Assembly: GCA_038210445.1 (NCBI GenBank)
Contig: JBBQWQ010000019.1
Coordinates: 1 to 64,000, forward strand
Reading direction: 5' to 3'
Origin: JABFRG01 sp038210445
GTDB taxonomy: Bacteria > Myxococcota_A > Polyangia > Polyangiales > Polyangiaceae
Length of the DNA: 64,000 bases
Shown here: positions 35,066-43,858 of the stretch, one piece after another
Position numbering within the stretch: position 1 is the stretch's first letter
How the letters are laid out: every line of letters begins with the position of its first letter
Notes under the pieces: model-generated
Database searches by the model: none
The model's input: the letters and a program-made list of their open reading frames with translations, nothing else
Told to the model about the DNA's origin: nothing
Made by a program: the position numbers and the translations under genes

Positions 35066-35989
35066 TCACCCGCCCTCGGTCTTCTTCTCTTTGAAGATGG
35101 CATTGCCCTTGCGATCGATGCCGACCACGTAGCCGTCGCGCCCGGCGTCGCCCACGGCGCTCGAGCTCCACAGCGCGTAGGCGATGCATTTCTCGCCCGC
35201 CTCCGGATATACCTCGAAGAGCGCCACCTGGGCCTTGTCGCCGCGACCCAGGAGCGCCGTCATCGCTTCGTCCACTGCGAAGCGCGCGGCTTTCACCACG
35301 GCGTCGGCGTCGATGGCCTTGGTGAGCTCGGCGCGCGGCCCCTCGAGCGGGTGCAGCGCCTGCTTGACAGCGTCGCGGGCGTTGACGCGCTTGCGTGCGG
35401 TGACTTCGTTCTGCCGCGCAACCGACGCCTTGGGATAGCCAGGCATGGCCCCTCGCAGATGCTTCACGAACGCATCGTCGTCCTTGGGCCGGGCGCCGTC
35501 GAAGAGACCCGCCTCGAAGGCCGAGGTGAGCGCGTCGACGAAGGCCTCGAGGGAGGGCGCCATGCGATCGCGGTCGGGCGCGTCGTGAAGGACCTCCACC
35601 AGCTGGCCGGGAACGCCGCCGAAGCTGCCGACAGGGTCGATGCACACGACGTCGCCGCAACGGTTGTCGAGAAAGGGCACCCAGCCGTCGACCCACCAGT
35701 CGACCTTGCCGTGAAACTCGCCGGCCCGGAGCAGCCCGCGCATCCTGGTTACCGCTTCGGCGATCTCCGCCGCCGACATCAGGTAGAAGTTCTCGAGGAG
35801 CGGCTCACCCGCGCATCCGTCGGCCCACCCCAGGAGCTCTGCCAGCTCCGGCGGCACCGGGCGCCCCAGCGCTTTGCCCAAGGTGGTGAGCGCGGCAGGC
35901 GCAACCGGCGCGCCTCGCCCCGCGAAGAGTACCGGCCTTTCGGCGGCGAGCCAGGCATCGAGGCGCGAAAGGGGGGCAGCGAGCGACAT
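35066..35989 (-). CDS. SMI1/KNR4-family protein
   Basis: A 307-residue cytoplasmic protein starting at ATG 35989. Residues 1-165 match the SMI1/KNR4 (SUKH) fold: RPVPPELAELLGWADGCAG, then FYLMSAAEIAEAVTRM, then DWWVDGWVPFLDNRCGDVVC and a GQLVEVLHD strand. The C-terminal half is charged and mixed alpha/beta and not recognised. SUKH proteins often act as immunity proteins against contact-dependent toxins or as scaffolds, but no toxin gene is adjacent. It sits between two plus-strand operons in the opposite direction. Confidence 0.75.
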   Translation of the reverse strand: MSLAAPLSRLDAWLAAERPVLFAGRGAPVAPAALTTLGKALGRPVPPELAELLGWADGCAGEPLLENFYLMSAAEIAEAVTRMRGLLRAGEFHGKVDWWVDGWVPFLDNRCGDVVCIDPVGSFGGVPGQLVEVLHDAPDRDRMAPSLEAFVDALTSAFEAGLFDGARPKDDDAFVKHLRGAMPGYPKASVARQNEVTARKRVNARDAVKQALHPLEGPRAELTKAIDADAVVKAARFAVDEAMTALLGRGDKAQVALFEVYPEAGEKCIAYALWSSSAVGDAGRDGYVVGIDRKGNAIFKEKKTEGG

Positions 35990-36082
35990 GCGGCGTCCGT
36001 ACTCCCCTGCGCTTTCGCGTGCAAGGACGCCGTCTGCCACGCACATTGAACTCGCTCGGCCCGCGCACTACCATCCGCCCCG

Positions 36083-37720
36083 ATGCGATCGCAATTCCCG
36101 GACACGCTCAACATGGCGGACTACTTTCTCTTCGATCGCCTCCGGGAGGGGCTCGGCGCGGCGGAGGCCATTCGCTGGGGAACGAGGCGCTTCGACTACG
36201 ACCGGGTGGCCGACAGTGCCCGGCGGGTGGCGGCGGTGCTTTCTGCGCGCGGGGTCCGGCGCGGCGAGCGGGTGCTGCTGTGCCTGCCCGACTCGCCCAT
36301 CTACGCCTTCGCCATCTTCGGGGTCCTGGCCCAGGGCGCGGTGGTGGCCATGGGCAACCCCGACGCGCCGGCCGCGCAGATCGAATACCTTGTAGAGTAC
36401 ACGCGCGCCACGGCGGTCATCACCATTCCCAAGGTGGCCCAGGCGCTGCGCGAAGCCCGAAAGGCCCGCGGGGTAGGGCAGGAGCTTTCGCTGGTGCTGG
36501 TGGCGAGCGACGCGGCCACCGGCGACGAGGTAGACGCTGGAAGCGGCTTCGAGACCGACGCCCTGTTTCGCGATTTTCACGCAGAGATCTCCACCACCCT
36601 GCCGGCGGCGACCCTGCCCACGCTGCACCGCGACGAGCCCTCCATGTGGCTCTTCACCAGCGGCTCCACCGGCGAGCCCAAGGCCAACATCCACACCCAC
36701 CGCGACTACGCCTTCAACACCGAGGTGTACGCCAAGCAGACGGTGGGCTATCGCAAGGGCGACGTCACCATCAGCGTGTCGCGGCTGTATTTCGGGTACG
36801 CCACCGGCACCAACCTGTTCTTCCCCTTCGCGGTGGGCGGCACTGCGGCGCTGTTCTCGGAGCGGCCGTCGCCCGAGATCATGGCCAAGGCGCTCACCGA
36901 GTATCGCCCGACGGTGGTCACCAACGTACCCACCATGCTGGGCAAGCTCCTGGAGTACGACGCCGAAGAGGTGAAGCTCGGACGCCCGGGGCTCGATCTC
37001 TCGAGCGTGCGCTTCTCGCTCTCGGCGGGCGAGGCGCTCCCGGAGGCGCTGCTCCGGCGCTGGCAGGCGCGCTTCGGCAGCGACGTGTACGACGGCATCG
37101 GCTCCGCGGAAATGTTCCACATCTACGCCTCCAACCGCCCCGGCGACATCGTGCCCGGCTCGCTCGGCCGCGCGGTCGCCGGCTACGAGCTGCGCATTTT
37201 GCCGGAAGAGGCCGAAGGCGTTGGCGCGGCGCCCTGCGAGCCCGGGCAGATTGGCGTGCTGTGGGTGAAGGGCGACAGCGTGAGCCAAGGCTACTGGCTC
37301 GACCGCGACAAGAGCTTCACCACCTTCCACGGCCACTGGTGCCGCACTGGCGATCTGTTTCACGTCGACGGAAAGGGATACCTGTACTTTGCAGGTCGCT
37401 CCGACGATCTCCTGAAGGTGGGCGGGCTGTGGGTGGCCCCCCGCGAAATCGAAGAGGCGCTCATGATGCACGACGCCATTGCCCTGGCGGCGGTTGTCGG
37501 TGTGGAGCACGAGGGGCTCACCAAGGCCAAGGCCTTCGTGGTCCTGCGAGGCGAGGCTGCGCACAAGGCCGCCACCATCGAGGCCGAGCTCGTGGCCTAC
37601 CTGCGGGAGCGCGTGTCGAAGTACAAGGTGCCGAAGCTCTACGAGGTGGTCGCCGATCTGCCGAAGAACGACCGCGGCAAGGTCGACAAGAAGGCCCTGC
37701 GCGCCGCGGGCAGCCCGTGA
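36083..37720 (+). CDS. Benzoate-CoA ligase-like acyl-CoA synthetase
   Basis: A 545-residue adenylate-forming ligase. The AMP-binding signature is WLFTSGSTGEPKANIHTHRD; other motifs are GSAEMFHIYASNRPGDIVPG, the hinge TGDLFHVDGKGYLYFAGRSD and the C-terminal catalytic Lys in NDRGKVDKKALR. The GSAEMFHIYxSNRPGD block is that of the benzoate-CoA ligase family, so an aromatic or short acid is a likely substrate; it would be activated with ATP and CoA. It starts the second acyl-CoA operon and its TGA overlaps the GTG of the creatininase-like gene. No benzoyl-CoA reductase or box genes are in view. Confidence 0.85.
   Translation: MRSQFPDTLNMADYFLFDRLREGLGAAEAIRWGTRRFDYDRVADSARRVAAVLSARGVRRGERVLLCLPDSPIYAFAIFGVLAQGAVVAMGNPDAPAAQIEYLVEYTRATAVITIPKVAQALREARKARGVGQELSLVLVASDAATGDEVDAGSGFETDALFRDFHAEISTTLPAATLPTLHRDEPSMWLFTSGSTGEPKANIHTHRDYAFNTEVYAKQTVGYRKGDVTISVSRLYFGYATGTNLFFPFAVGGTAALFSERPSPEIMAKALTEYRPTVVTNVPTMLGKLLEYDAEEVKLGRPGLDLSSVRFSLSAGEALPEALLRRWQARFGSDVYDGIGSAEMFHIYASNRPGDIVPGSLGRAVAGYELRILPEEAEGVGAAPCEPGQIGVLWVKGDSVSQGYWLDRDKSFTTFHGHWCRTGDLFHVDGKGYLYFAGRSDDLLKVGGLWVAPREIEEALMMHDAIALAAVVGVEHEGLTKAKAFVVLRGEAAHKAATIEAELVAYLRERVSKYKVPKLYEVVADLPKNDRGKVDKKALRAAGSP
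36390..36402. repeat. Dispersed dyad site 11
   Basis: TTGTAGAGTACAC in the ligase gene, encoding Leu-Val-Glu-Tyr-Thr with the rare codon GTA. Confidence 0.6.
37382..37394. repeat. Dispersed dyad site 12 (weak)
   Basis: CTGTACTTTGCAG in the ligase gene, encoding Leu-Tyr-Phe-Ala-Gly. Core and outer bases are self-complementary, but the outer base is C rather than G/A/T. Confidence 0.45.
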
Positions 37721-38466
37721 GCGAGCTGGGCAACCTCACTTCGCCGGAGCTGGGGGCGCTGGCCGCGCGCAGCCCGAGCTGCGTGCTCCTTCCGGTGGGC
37801 AGCGTGGAGCCCCATGGGCCGCATCTTCCGCTCGCCACCGACACCATCATCTCCCTCGCGGCCGCGACGCGCGCCATCGCGCCGCTCGAGGCGCGGGGCA
37901 TTGCCGCGTTGGTAGCCCCGCCGGTGCCCTATGGCGTCACCGATTTCGCGGCCGGCTTTCCTGGCGCAGTGGGCGTGCCGGCAGAGGCCTTGACCAGCTT
38001 CTTGAAGGCCGTGGTGCAGGCCTATCTCGCCAGCGGGTTCGACCACGTGTGCGTGGTGAACAATCACCTGGAACCGGCCCACGACGCGGCGGTGCGGGAG
38101 GCGGTGAAAGACGTCGCGCGCGCCTCGGTGGCCTGCCCGCTCACCCGCCGCTGGGGGCGCCTGCTCTCGGCCGAGTTCAAGAAGGGCCAGTGTCACGCCG
38201 GCACCTACGAGACCTCGCTGGTGATGGCCTCGGGTATAGCTGTGCGTGCAGAGTACACAAGTCTGCCGGAGGTGCCGGTGAGCCTCTCCGACGGCATTCG
38301 CGCTGGCAAGCACACCTTTCGCGAGATGGGCATGAACGAGGCCTACGCGGGCGCGCCGGCGGCCGCCACCGCCGAGCACGGAGACGAGCAATACGGGCAT
38401 CTGGTGGAGATGGTGGTCACCGAGGTTGTCGAAGGCCTCGCGCGGAGCGGCCATGGGCCTTTTTGA
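37717..38466 (+). CDS. Creatininase-family amidohydrolase
   Basis: A 249-residue metal-dependent hydrolase starting at a GTG in a GTGA overlap. Metal-binding motifs are visible: SVEPHGPHLPLATDT near 30 and VCVVNNHLEPAHDAAVREA near 110, followed by CHAGTYETSLVMA with the Glu near 160. The family includes creatinine amidohydrolase, MftE peptidases and FAPy deformylases, so creatinine is only one option. Coupled translation with a CoA ligase suggests hydrolysis of an amide or lactam from the same catabolic substrate. Its end overlaps the next gene by 14 bases. Confidence 0.8.
   Translation: MSELGNLTSPELGALAARSPSCVLLPVGSVEPHGPHLPLATDTIISLAAATRAIAPLEARGIAALVAPPVPYGVTDFAAGFPGAVGVPAEALTSFLKAVVQAYLASGFDHVCVVNNHLEPAHDAAVREAVKDVARASVACPLTRRWGRLLSAEFKKGQCHAGTYETSLVMASGIAVRAEYTSLPEVPVSLSDGIRAGKHTFREMGMNEAYAGAPAAATAEHGDEQYGHLVEMVVTEVVEGLARSGHGPF
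38246..38258. repeat. Dispersed dyad site 13
   Basis: GTGCAGAGTACAC in the creatininase-like gene, within a run of codons rare for this genome (ATA GCT GTG CGT GCA GAG TAC ACA AGT). Confidence 0.7.
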
Positions 38467-39034
38467 CTTTCTCCGCGGCACCAAGCCCTCGGCCAAGCTG
38501 GCGCACCTGACAGGGCCGGCGCAGGTAGCGTTCGACGCGGTGGTGGTATCGCCCAACGCGCTCGCGAGCCCATTCTCGGGATTTCGCGCCGCGCTCTGGG
38601 AGCTGGCGCTGGTGGCGCGCCACGAGGTCCAGGACCGCAACGGCGAGGGCGTGGACGACGTGTTTCGCTTGCTGGGTGCGGTGCTCTTCTGCGACGAGAT
38701 TCGCATCCGCGCGGAGTCCGACGGCTCGATTGTGCGGGTGCCGGCGGCGCGCCTTGCGGTGGTGTTCACTTCGGCGCCGCCCCGCGGCATTCCCTTGAGC
38801 AAGGGGCCGCCGCCAGAGCTCGCGCACCTGATGCACGCGTCCCACGGAGGCCTCACCTGCTTTCGGGAGCGCGCGCTCTCCCACGGCGACAAGGTTCGCT
38901 TTCAAGGCGTGGTGGCGCCGGCACCCACGGTCGAGGCCCAAGGGTATCGCTCCACCGCGAGCCACGAGCTGGTGGGCCGGGCCGATCTGGGGCAGCTGTA
39001 TCTGGAGGAAATCTTCGAGGCGCCGAGGTTCTGA
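38453..39034 (+). CDS. Unknown protein with GIDE-like pattern
   Basis: A 193-residue cytoplasmic protein beginning MGLFDFLRG at ATG 38453, with GGAG shortly before. The order of elements resembles the GIDE/MULAN-type beta domain without its membrane helices: a Ser-Pro-xxx-Ser-Pro-x-Ser-Gly turn followed by a strand (FRAALWELALVARHEV), a second strand pair (GSIVRVPAARLAVVFTSAP) and a late CFRERALSHGDKVRFQGVV. The match is by pattern only and could be wrong. It overlaps the creatininase-like gene and its TGA overlaps the next ATG, so it is an operon member. Confidence 0.5.
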   Translation: MGLFDFLRGTKPSAKLAHLTGPAQVAFDAVVVSPNALASPFSGFRAALWELALVARHEVQDRNGEGVDDVFRLLGAVLFCDEIRIRAESDGSIVRVPAARLAVVFTSAPPRGIPLSKGPPPELAHLMHASHGGLTCFRERALSHGDKVRFQGVVAPAPTVEAQGYRSTASHELVGRADLGQLYLEEIFEAPRF

Positions 39035-39381
39035 TGGCCTGCGCTGCTACCCCTCCGGCTCCCTACTACCTGGCGGTCTTCGCGAGCCAGCGGCGCGAAA
39101 GCGAAGGCGACGGCTACGCCGAAATGGCGCAACGCATGGAGGAGCTGGCCCGCATCCAGCCGGGCTTTCTCGGCATCGAGAGCGCCCGCGACGAAGCCGG
39201 GTTCGGCATCACCGTTTCGTACTGGCAAACCGAAGCCGACATTGTGCGCTGGAAGGCCAACGCCGAGCATGCGGAAGCGCAGCGCCGGGGAAACCGTGAA
39301 TGGTACACGGAGTTTGCATTGAGAATCGCGCGCGTCGAGCGCGCCTATACCGGGCCCCGTGGCCCCCGAGGTACCGAATGA
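39034..39381 (+). CDS. Antibiotic biosynthesis monooxygenase-like (ABM) protein
   Basis: A 115-residue dimeric alpha-beta barrel protein. Family marks are YAEMAQRMEELARIQPGFLG (the long helix and turn) and ITVSYWQTEADIVRWKANAE. Members include heme-degrading HmoA-like and quinol monooxygenases, as well as proteins of unknown function, so the activity is open. The start ATG overlaps the previous stop (TGATG) and its own TGA overlaps the next gene's ATG. Confidence 0.75.
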   Translation: MACAATPPAPYYLAVFASQRRESEGDGYAEMAQRMEELARIQPGFLGIESARDEAGFGITVSYWQTEADIVRWKANAEHAEAQRRGNREWYTEFALRIARVERAYTGPRGPRGTE

Positions 39382-39782
39382 ATCGCACCGCACTGGGCGC
39401 AGTTTGCGCCGCCACCTTCGCTCTCGCATCGCTGGCGGGGATCGCCGCCTGCCACCACGAGGCGGTGCCGCTCGATGCGCCGCCGCCCTCGGGGTCGGTG
39501 TTCGTTTCACCCGCCGCCCCCACCGGCATACCCACCACCTCGCCCTACGACGCCGGCATCACCCTGCCGCCGGTCGCCACCGCGGCCGTGGGCCCGCGCT
39601 GCGTGCGGGCAGGCGGCACCTGCGTGGGCATGGCCGCGGTGCGCGCCAACCCCAAGGCGCCATGCCCGGCCGGCATGCACAAGGTCACCGACGTGAGCGC
39701 GCTCGCCGGCGAGGAGCCCGCGCCGCTTTGCATGGGAACGCGCACCGGCGAAGAAGCCTGCTGCATGCCGGCTGGCCGCTGA
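39378..39782 (+). CDS. Small Cys-rich lipoprotein
   Basis: A 134-residue lipoprotein starting in an ATGA overlap. The signal peptide ends LAGIAAC (Cys25). A Pro/Ser/Thr linker to about 70 is followed by a compact C-terminal segment with six Cys (RCVRAGGTCVGM, APCPAGMHKV, PLCMGT, ACCMPAGR), probably a disulfide-stabilised knot. Last gene of the ligase operon. Function unknown. Confidence 0.6.
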   Translation: MNRTALGAVCAATFALASLAGIAACHHEAVPLDAPPPSGSVFVSPAAPTGIPTTSPYDAGITLPPVATAAVGPRCVRAGGTCVGMAAVRANPKAPCPAGMHKVTDVSALAGEEPAPLCMGTRTGEEACCMPAGR

Positions 39783-39788
39783 GCGGGC

Positions 39789-41192
39789 CTACTTCCACGG
39801 CGAGTGGAAGTCACCGTCGCGATCGCGCCGCTTGTAGGTGTGCGATCCGAAAAGGTCGCGCTGCGCCTGGGTAAGGTTCGCCGGCAGGCGCTCGGCGCGA
39901 ATGGAATCGTAGTACGAGAGCGAGGCGGCCGACGTGAGCACCGGGATGCCGCCCTCGAAGGCGCGCGCGAGGGTGCGCCGCCAGGCGGTCTGGCGCTGCG
40001 CCAGCTCCTGCACGAACTCGCCGTCCATGAGAAGGTTGGGCAGGTTGGCGTCGCGCTGGTAGGCCTCTTTGATGCGCTTCAAAAAGCGCGCGCGGATGAT
40101 GCAGCCGGCCTGCCAGATGCGCGCCAGCTCGGAAAAATTCAGGTCCCAGCTTCGGGCGTCGGAAGCGCCGCGCAGCAAGTCGAAGCCCTGGGCGTAGCTG
40201 CACGCCTTGGCGGCGTAGAGTGCGGCGCGGACGTCGTCGATGAGCGCCTTCTTTTCGCTCGCCGGCACCGCCTTGGGGGTCGGCCCCTGGAGCACCGCCG
40301 AGAAGCGCACGCGATCGGCCTGGCGCGACGAGAGCAAGCGCGCCTCCACGCTGGTGGCCACGGTGGGAATGGGGCGGCCGAGATCGGCGGCGTCTTGCAC
40401 CGTCCACTTGCCGGTGCCCTTCTGCGCGGTCGCGTCGAGCACCGCGTCGACCAGATCGCCGGGCCCGAGATCGTCCTTCACCCGGAAGATGCGCGCGGTA
40501 ATCTCGATGAGGAACGAGGCGAGCTCGCCTTCGTTCCAAGCCGCAAAGGTGTCGGCGAGCTCGGCGTTCTCCAGGCCGCCCAGGCCCTTGAGGAGCGCGT
40601 AGGCCTCGGCGATGAGCTGCATGTCGCCGTACTCGATGCCGTTGTGCACCATCTTGACGTAGTGCCCGGCGCCGCCCGGGCCGCAGTAGGTAACGCACGG
40701 GCCATCCTCGGTGGTGGCGGCGATTTTCTCGAGCACCGGACGCAGCTCCTCGTAGGCCGCGCGATCACCCCCCGGCATCATGCTGGGGCCGTGCCGGGCG
40801 CCCTCCTCGCCGCCGCTCACGCCCATGCCGAAGTAGCGAATGCCCTTGGCATGGAGCGCGGCCGAGCGCCGCTCGGTGACCATGAAGTGCTCGTTGCCGC
40901 CATCCACCAAGATGTCGCCGGGGTCGAGGAACGGCGTGAGGGCGTCGATGGTCTTGTCGGTGACCTCGCCGGCCTTCACCAGCAGGATGATGCGCCGAGG
41001 CTTGCGCAACCCGGCGCAGAAGGCCGCCAGATCCTTGAAACCGGTAACCGCCTTGCCTTCGCCCTCGCGCACGAAGCGGTCCACGGTGTCGGGCCAGGCG
41101 TCCCACGCGGCCACGGAAAAACCGTGATCGACCATGTTGTACGCCAGGTTCCTGCCCATCACGCCCAAGCCCACCATGCCCATGTCGCTCAA
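39789..41192 (-). CDS. gnd: 6-phosphogluconate dehydrogenase, decarboxylating
   Basis: A 467-residue enzyme, the usual length of the dimeric long form, converting 6-phosphogluconate to ribulose-5-phosphate and CO2 with NADP. The Rossmann start is MGMVGLGVMGRNLAYNMVDH. Substrate-site blocks include DGGNEHFMVTERR, GMGVSGGEEGARHGPSMMPG and YVKMVHNGIEYGDMQLIAEA with the catalytic Lys and Asn. The C-terminal tail TYKRRDRDGDFHSPW is complete. It diverges from zwf-pgl, so the whole oxidative pentose-phosphate branch is clustered here. ATG start with no strong ribosome binding site close by. Confidence 0.95.
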   Translation of the reverse strand: MSDMGMVGLGVMGRNLAYNMVDHGFSVAAWDAWPDTVDRFVREGEGKAVTGFKDLAAFCAGLRKPRRIILLVKAGEVTDKTIDALTPFLDPGDILVDGGNEHFMVTERRSAALHAKGIRYFGMGVSGGEEGARHGPSMMPGGDRAAYEELRPVLEKIAATTEDGPCVTYCGPGGAGHYVKMVHNGIEYGDMQLIAEAYALLKGLGGLENAELADTFAAWNEGELASFLIEITARIFRVKDDLGPGDLVDAVLDATAQKGTGKWTVQDAADLGRPIPTVATSVEARLLSSRQADRVRFSAVLQGPTPKAVPASEKKALIDDVRAALYAAKACSYAQGFDLLRGASDARSWDLNFSELARIWQAGCIIRARFLKRIKEAYQRDANLPNLLMDGEFVQELAQRQTAWRRTLARAFEGGIPVLTSAASLSYYDSIRAERLPANLTQAQRDLFGSHTYKRRDRDGDFHSPWK

Positions 41193-41647
41193 AGGTTCTG
41201 CTCCTGTTCGGGCGCCGCTCCCGTCTCGGTGCGGCGCGTGGTCGCTGGCATTGGATGCGGCACCTCGGGTTCGGGTGCCGCGTTACCTGTTTGCAATCTT
41301 CGCAGCCGCGGGGCGAGAGACCCCGCAGGCTTTAACCCTGCTGCTGCCGTGGCAGATGCGAAAACGAAGCCGCTCGGTTCAAAGTCGAGTCACGGTGCGC
41401 CTGAACTAGCACTACTGCGAGACCTCGAGGAATTCCCGTCATTTCGACGGACACGTTTCGAGGCTTCGCGACCCGCCGCTCGCTCGCACGCACCTCCGGG
41501 CTGCGGCGGCGCCGCGGCGGCTGCCTTGGCCTTCCGCGAATTCCGGCGGTCTCGCCGCTTCGGTCCCGCTGCCGCGGTGCGACTGCAACATACATGCGAA
41601 TCTGACGCGCACCTTCTGCAGCAGAATTGGGTAAGCTCGCCTTCACT
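41193..41647. other. Divergent gnd/zwf intergenic region
   Basis: A 455-base gap that must hold the gnd and zwf promoters. It contains dyad site 14 at 41583-41595. No reading frame looks real on either strand. A patch around 41400-41450 is less GC-rich than its surroundings. I see no strong hairpin or RNA gene. Confidence 0.4.
41583..41595. repeat. Dispersed dyad site 14
   Basis: CTGCAACATACAT, 53 bases before zwf. It continues as GCGAATCTG, the extension shared with sites 5 and 10 (on the opposite strand). Confidence 0.6.
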
Positions 41648-43132
41648 ATGCCGTCCAGCGATCTCCCCGCTTCCTGTGTCATCTTCGGCGCCTCCGGCGA
41701 TCTCACCCGCCGAAAGCTCGTGCCCGCGCTCTACCACCTGGTGAAAGAGGGGCACTTCCCGGCGGGTCTCCTGACGCTCGGCGTGGCGCGTCGCCCGAAG
41801 ACCGACGCGCAGTTCCAGGCCGAGCTCCTGGATGCCGCCCAGAAGTACTCGCGCACCAAGGGCGTCGACCCCGCGGTCTGGGCCAAGCTGTCGAGTCGCC
41901 TCGGCTACGTGCAGGGTACCTTCGAAGACCCCGCTACCTATGCCGCGCTGAAAGCGCGCCTCGACGCATCGGCGCAAACCGGCACGCGCCTCTTCTACCT
42001 GGCCGTGGGCCCCGACGACATGCTGGGCATCGTGCAGCGGCTGGCCGAGGCCGGCCTGCTGGCCAACGACGAGGCCACAGGTCGGCGGGCCCACGTGGTG
42101 GTGGAGAAGCCCTTCGGCGACGATTTGCCCTCGGCCCATGCGTTGAACCAGGAGCTCTTCAAATACCTCTCGGAAGACCAGCTCTTTCGCATCGACCACT
42201 ACCTGGGCAAGGAGACCGTGCAGAACCTTGCGGTGCTCCGCTTCGAGAACATGATCTTCGAGGCGCTCTGGAACCGCAACCACGTGAGCCACGTGGAGAT
42301 CACCGTGGCCGAGGACATCGGCATCGAGGGGCGCGGCAAGTTCTACGAGAAGGTGGGCATCACCCGCGACGTGGTGCAAAACCACGTGCTCCAGATTCTG
42401 ACGCTGGTGGCCATGGAGCCCCCCCTCTCGCTCGAGGCCAACGCCCTTCGCGACGAGAAAGTGAAAGTGCTGCGGGCGCTGCGCCCGATCACCGGCAAAG
42501 ACGTGGCCAAAGAGGTTGTGCGTGCACAATACACCGAAGGCGTAGTGGGCGGTGAGACGGTGCCGGCCTATCGCGCCGAGCCCGACGTCGACCCCGTCTC
42601 GAAGACCGACACCTACGTGGCCATGCGGGTCTTCGTCGACAACTGGCGCTGGGCGGGCGTGCCCTTCTTCCTCCGCGCGGGCAAGCGTCTGTCGCGCCGG
42701 CTGGCCGAGGTGGTGGTGCATTTTCGCGACCCCCCCTATCCGCTCTTTCCCGAGGGCTCCGGGCGCTCCGCCAACGTGCTGGTGCTGCGGCTCCAGCCCG
42801 ACGAGGGCATCTCGCTCCGCTTCGACACCAAGGTCCCGGGCGGCAACATGCGCATCCAGGGGGTCGACATGGAGTGGAGCTACGGCAAGGCTTTCGGAGG
42901 CGGGGGACCGGAGGCCTACGAGCGCTTGCTCCTCGACGCGCTCCGCGGCGACGCCACGCTCTTCACGCGCCACGACGAGGTGGAGGCGCAGTGGCGCTTC
43001 ATCGACCCCATCGTGCAGGCGTATCGCGACGACAACGCACCGCTCTCGTTCTATGAAGCGGGCACCCGCGGTCCGGCCGAAGCCGAGCGCTTGATGGTCG
43101 AGCAGGTTCAGGCCTGGAGGCCGCTCGTATGA
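41648..43132 (+). CDS. zwf: Glucose-6-phosphate 1-dehydrogenase
   Basis: A 494-residue enzyme making 6-phosphogluconolactone and NADPH. CVIFGASGDLTRRKLVPALY is the NADP-binding start, RIDHYLGKETVQN carries the substrate site and the catalytic His region, and the EKPFGDDLPSAHALN block is present. I use ATG 41648; an upstream in-frame TTG (41627) would add 7 residues. Its TGA overlaps the ATG of pgl, so the first two steps of the pathway are made together. Contains dyad site 15. Confidence 0.95.
   Translation: MPSSDLPASCVIFGASGDLTRRKLVPALYHLVKEGHFPAGLLTLGVARRPKTDAQFQAELLDAAQKYSRTKGVDPAVWAKLSSRLGYVQGTFEDPATYAALKARLDASAQTGTRLFYLAVGPDDMLGIVQRLAEAGLLANDEATGRRAHVVVEKPFGDDLPSAHALNQELFKYLSEDQLFRIDHYLGKETVQNLAVLRFENMIFEALWNRNHVSHVEITVAEDIGIEGRGKFYEKVGITRDVVQNHVLQILTLVAMEPPLSLEANALRDEKVKVLRALRPITGKDVAKEVVRAQYTEGVVGGETVPAYRAEPDVDPVSKTDTYVAMRVFVDNWRWAGVPFFLRAGKRLSRRLAEVVVHFRDPPYPLFPEGSGRSANVLVLRLQPDEGISLRFDTKVPGGNMRIQGVDMEWSYGKAFGGGGPEAYERLLLDALRGDATLFTRHDEVEAQWRFIDPIVQAYRDDNAPLSFYEAGTRGPAEAERLMVEQVQAWRPLV
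42522..42534. repeat. Dispersed dyad site 15
   Basis: GTGCACAATACAC in zwf, encoding Val-Arg-Ala-Gln-Tyr-Thr with GCA and CAA, both uncommon here. Confidence 0.65.
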
Positions 43133-43848
43133 GCAGTACCCTGCTGGTCGCGGAGAGCGGCGAAGGGTACGTGAGCGCCGCCTCGCACCTCGTTTCCCGC
43201 GAGCTGTGGGCCGCGGCCGCCCGAAGACCGGGCGAACGCATCCACGTGGCCATCTCCGGAGGCAACACGCCGCTGCCCATCTTGTCCGATCTTCGCACCC
43301 GGGCCATTCCCTGGGACCGCATCGACTGGTTCTGGGTCGACGAACGCTTCGTACCTCACGCCGATCCGCGCAGCAACGCCGGCAACGCGCGGCGCGCGCT
43401 GTTCGATCACGTGCAGAATGCACATGTATTCCCGTGCCCCGAGCCCAGCGCCACCCTCGACCTCGAGACCGCCGCCAAGGTGTACGAGGAGGCCATCCTC
43501 GGGGCCCTCGGCGAGGCGCCGGTCTTCGACCTGGTGCTCCTGGGCATTGGCGACGACGGCCACACCGCCTCGCTCTTTCCTGGCGAACCGGAGCTCTCCG
43601 AGACCGCGCGGGTGGTGGTGCCGGTTCCCGCACGAAGCGGCCGCGAGCCCCGGCTCACGCTCACCGCGCCGGTCTTGCAGTCGGCCCGCACCACCTGGGT
43701 GCTGGCGCAGGGCGAGAAGAAGCGGGCTCCCATCGGCCGCGCCCGGGCCAACCCGGCCGGCCCGTGGAGCGAGACGCCGGCGCACCTTCTCGCCCACGCC
43801 CGCGGCGACGTGCTCTGGCTGGTAGACGCGGCGGCCCGCCCGGCGTAG
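43129..43848 (+). CDS. pgl: 6-phosphogluconolactonase
   Basis: A 239-residue SugarP-isomerase-fold lactonase. Motifs: VAISGGNTPLPILSDL near the N-terminus, WFWVDERFVPHADPRSNAGN in the middle and LLGIGDDGHTASLFPG further on, with the catalytic His in DGHTAS. It hydrolyses 6-phosphoglucono-lactone. It starts in an ATGA overlap with zwf. Contains the fully symmetric dyad site 16. Confidence 0.93.
   Translation: MSSTLLVAESGEGYVSAASHLVSRELWAAAARRPGERIHVAISGGNTPLPILSDLRTRAIPWDRIDWFWVDERFVPHADPRSNAGNARRALFDHVQNAHVFPCPEPSATLDLETAAKVYEEAILGALGEAPVFDLVLLGIGDDGHTASLFPGEPELSETARVVVPVPARSGREPRLTLTAPVLQSARTTWVLAQGEKKRAPIGRARANPAGPWSETPAHLLAHARGDVLWLVDAAARPA
43411..43423. repeat. Dispersed dyad site 16
   Basis: GTGCAGAATGCAC, perfectly self-complementary arms, in pgl, encoding Val-Gln-Asn-Ala-His with GCA. 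Confidence 0.65.
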
Positions 43849-43858
43849 CTTCCGCCCC

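Noticed and set aside
41888..41920. TGCAGGGTACC in zwf, near-match to the dyad
   Set aside because: Second half reads TACC, not TACA; not counted.
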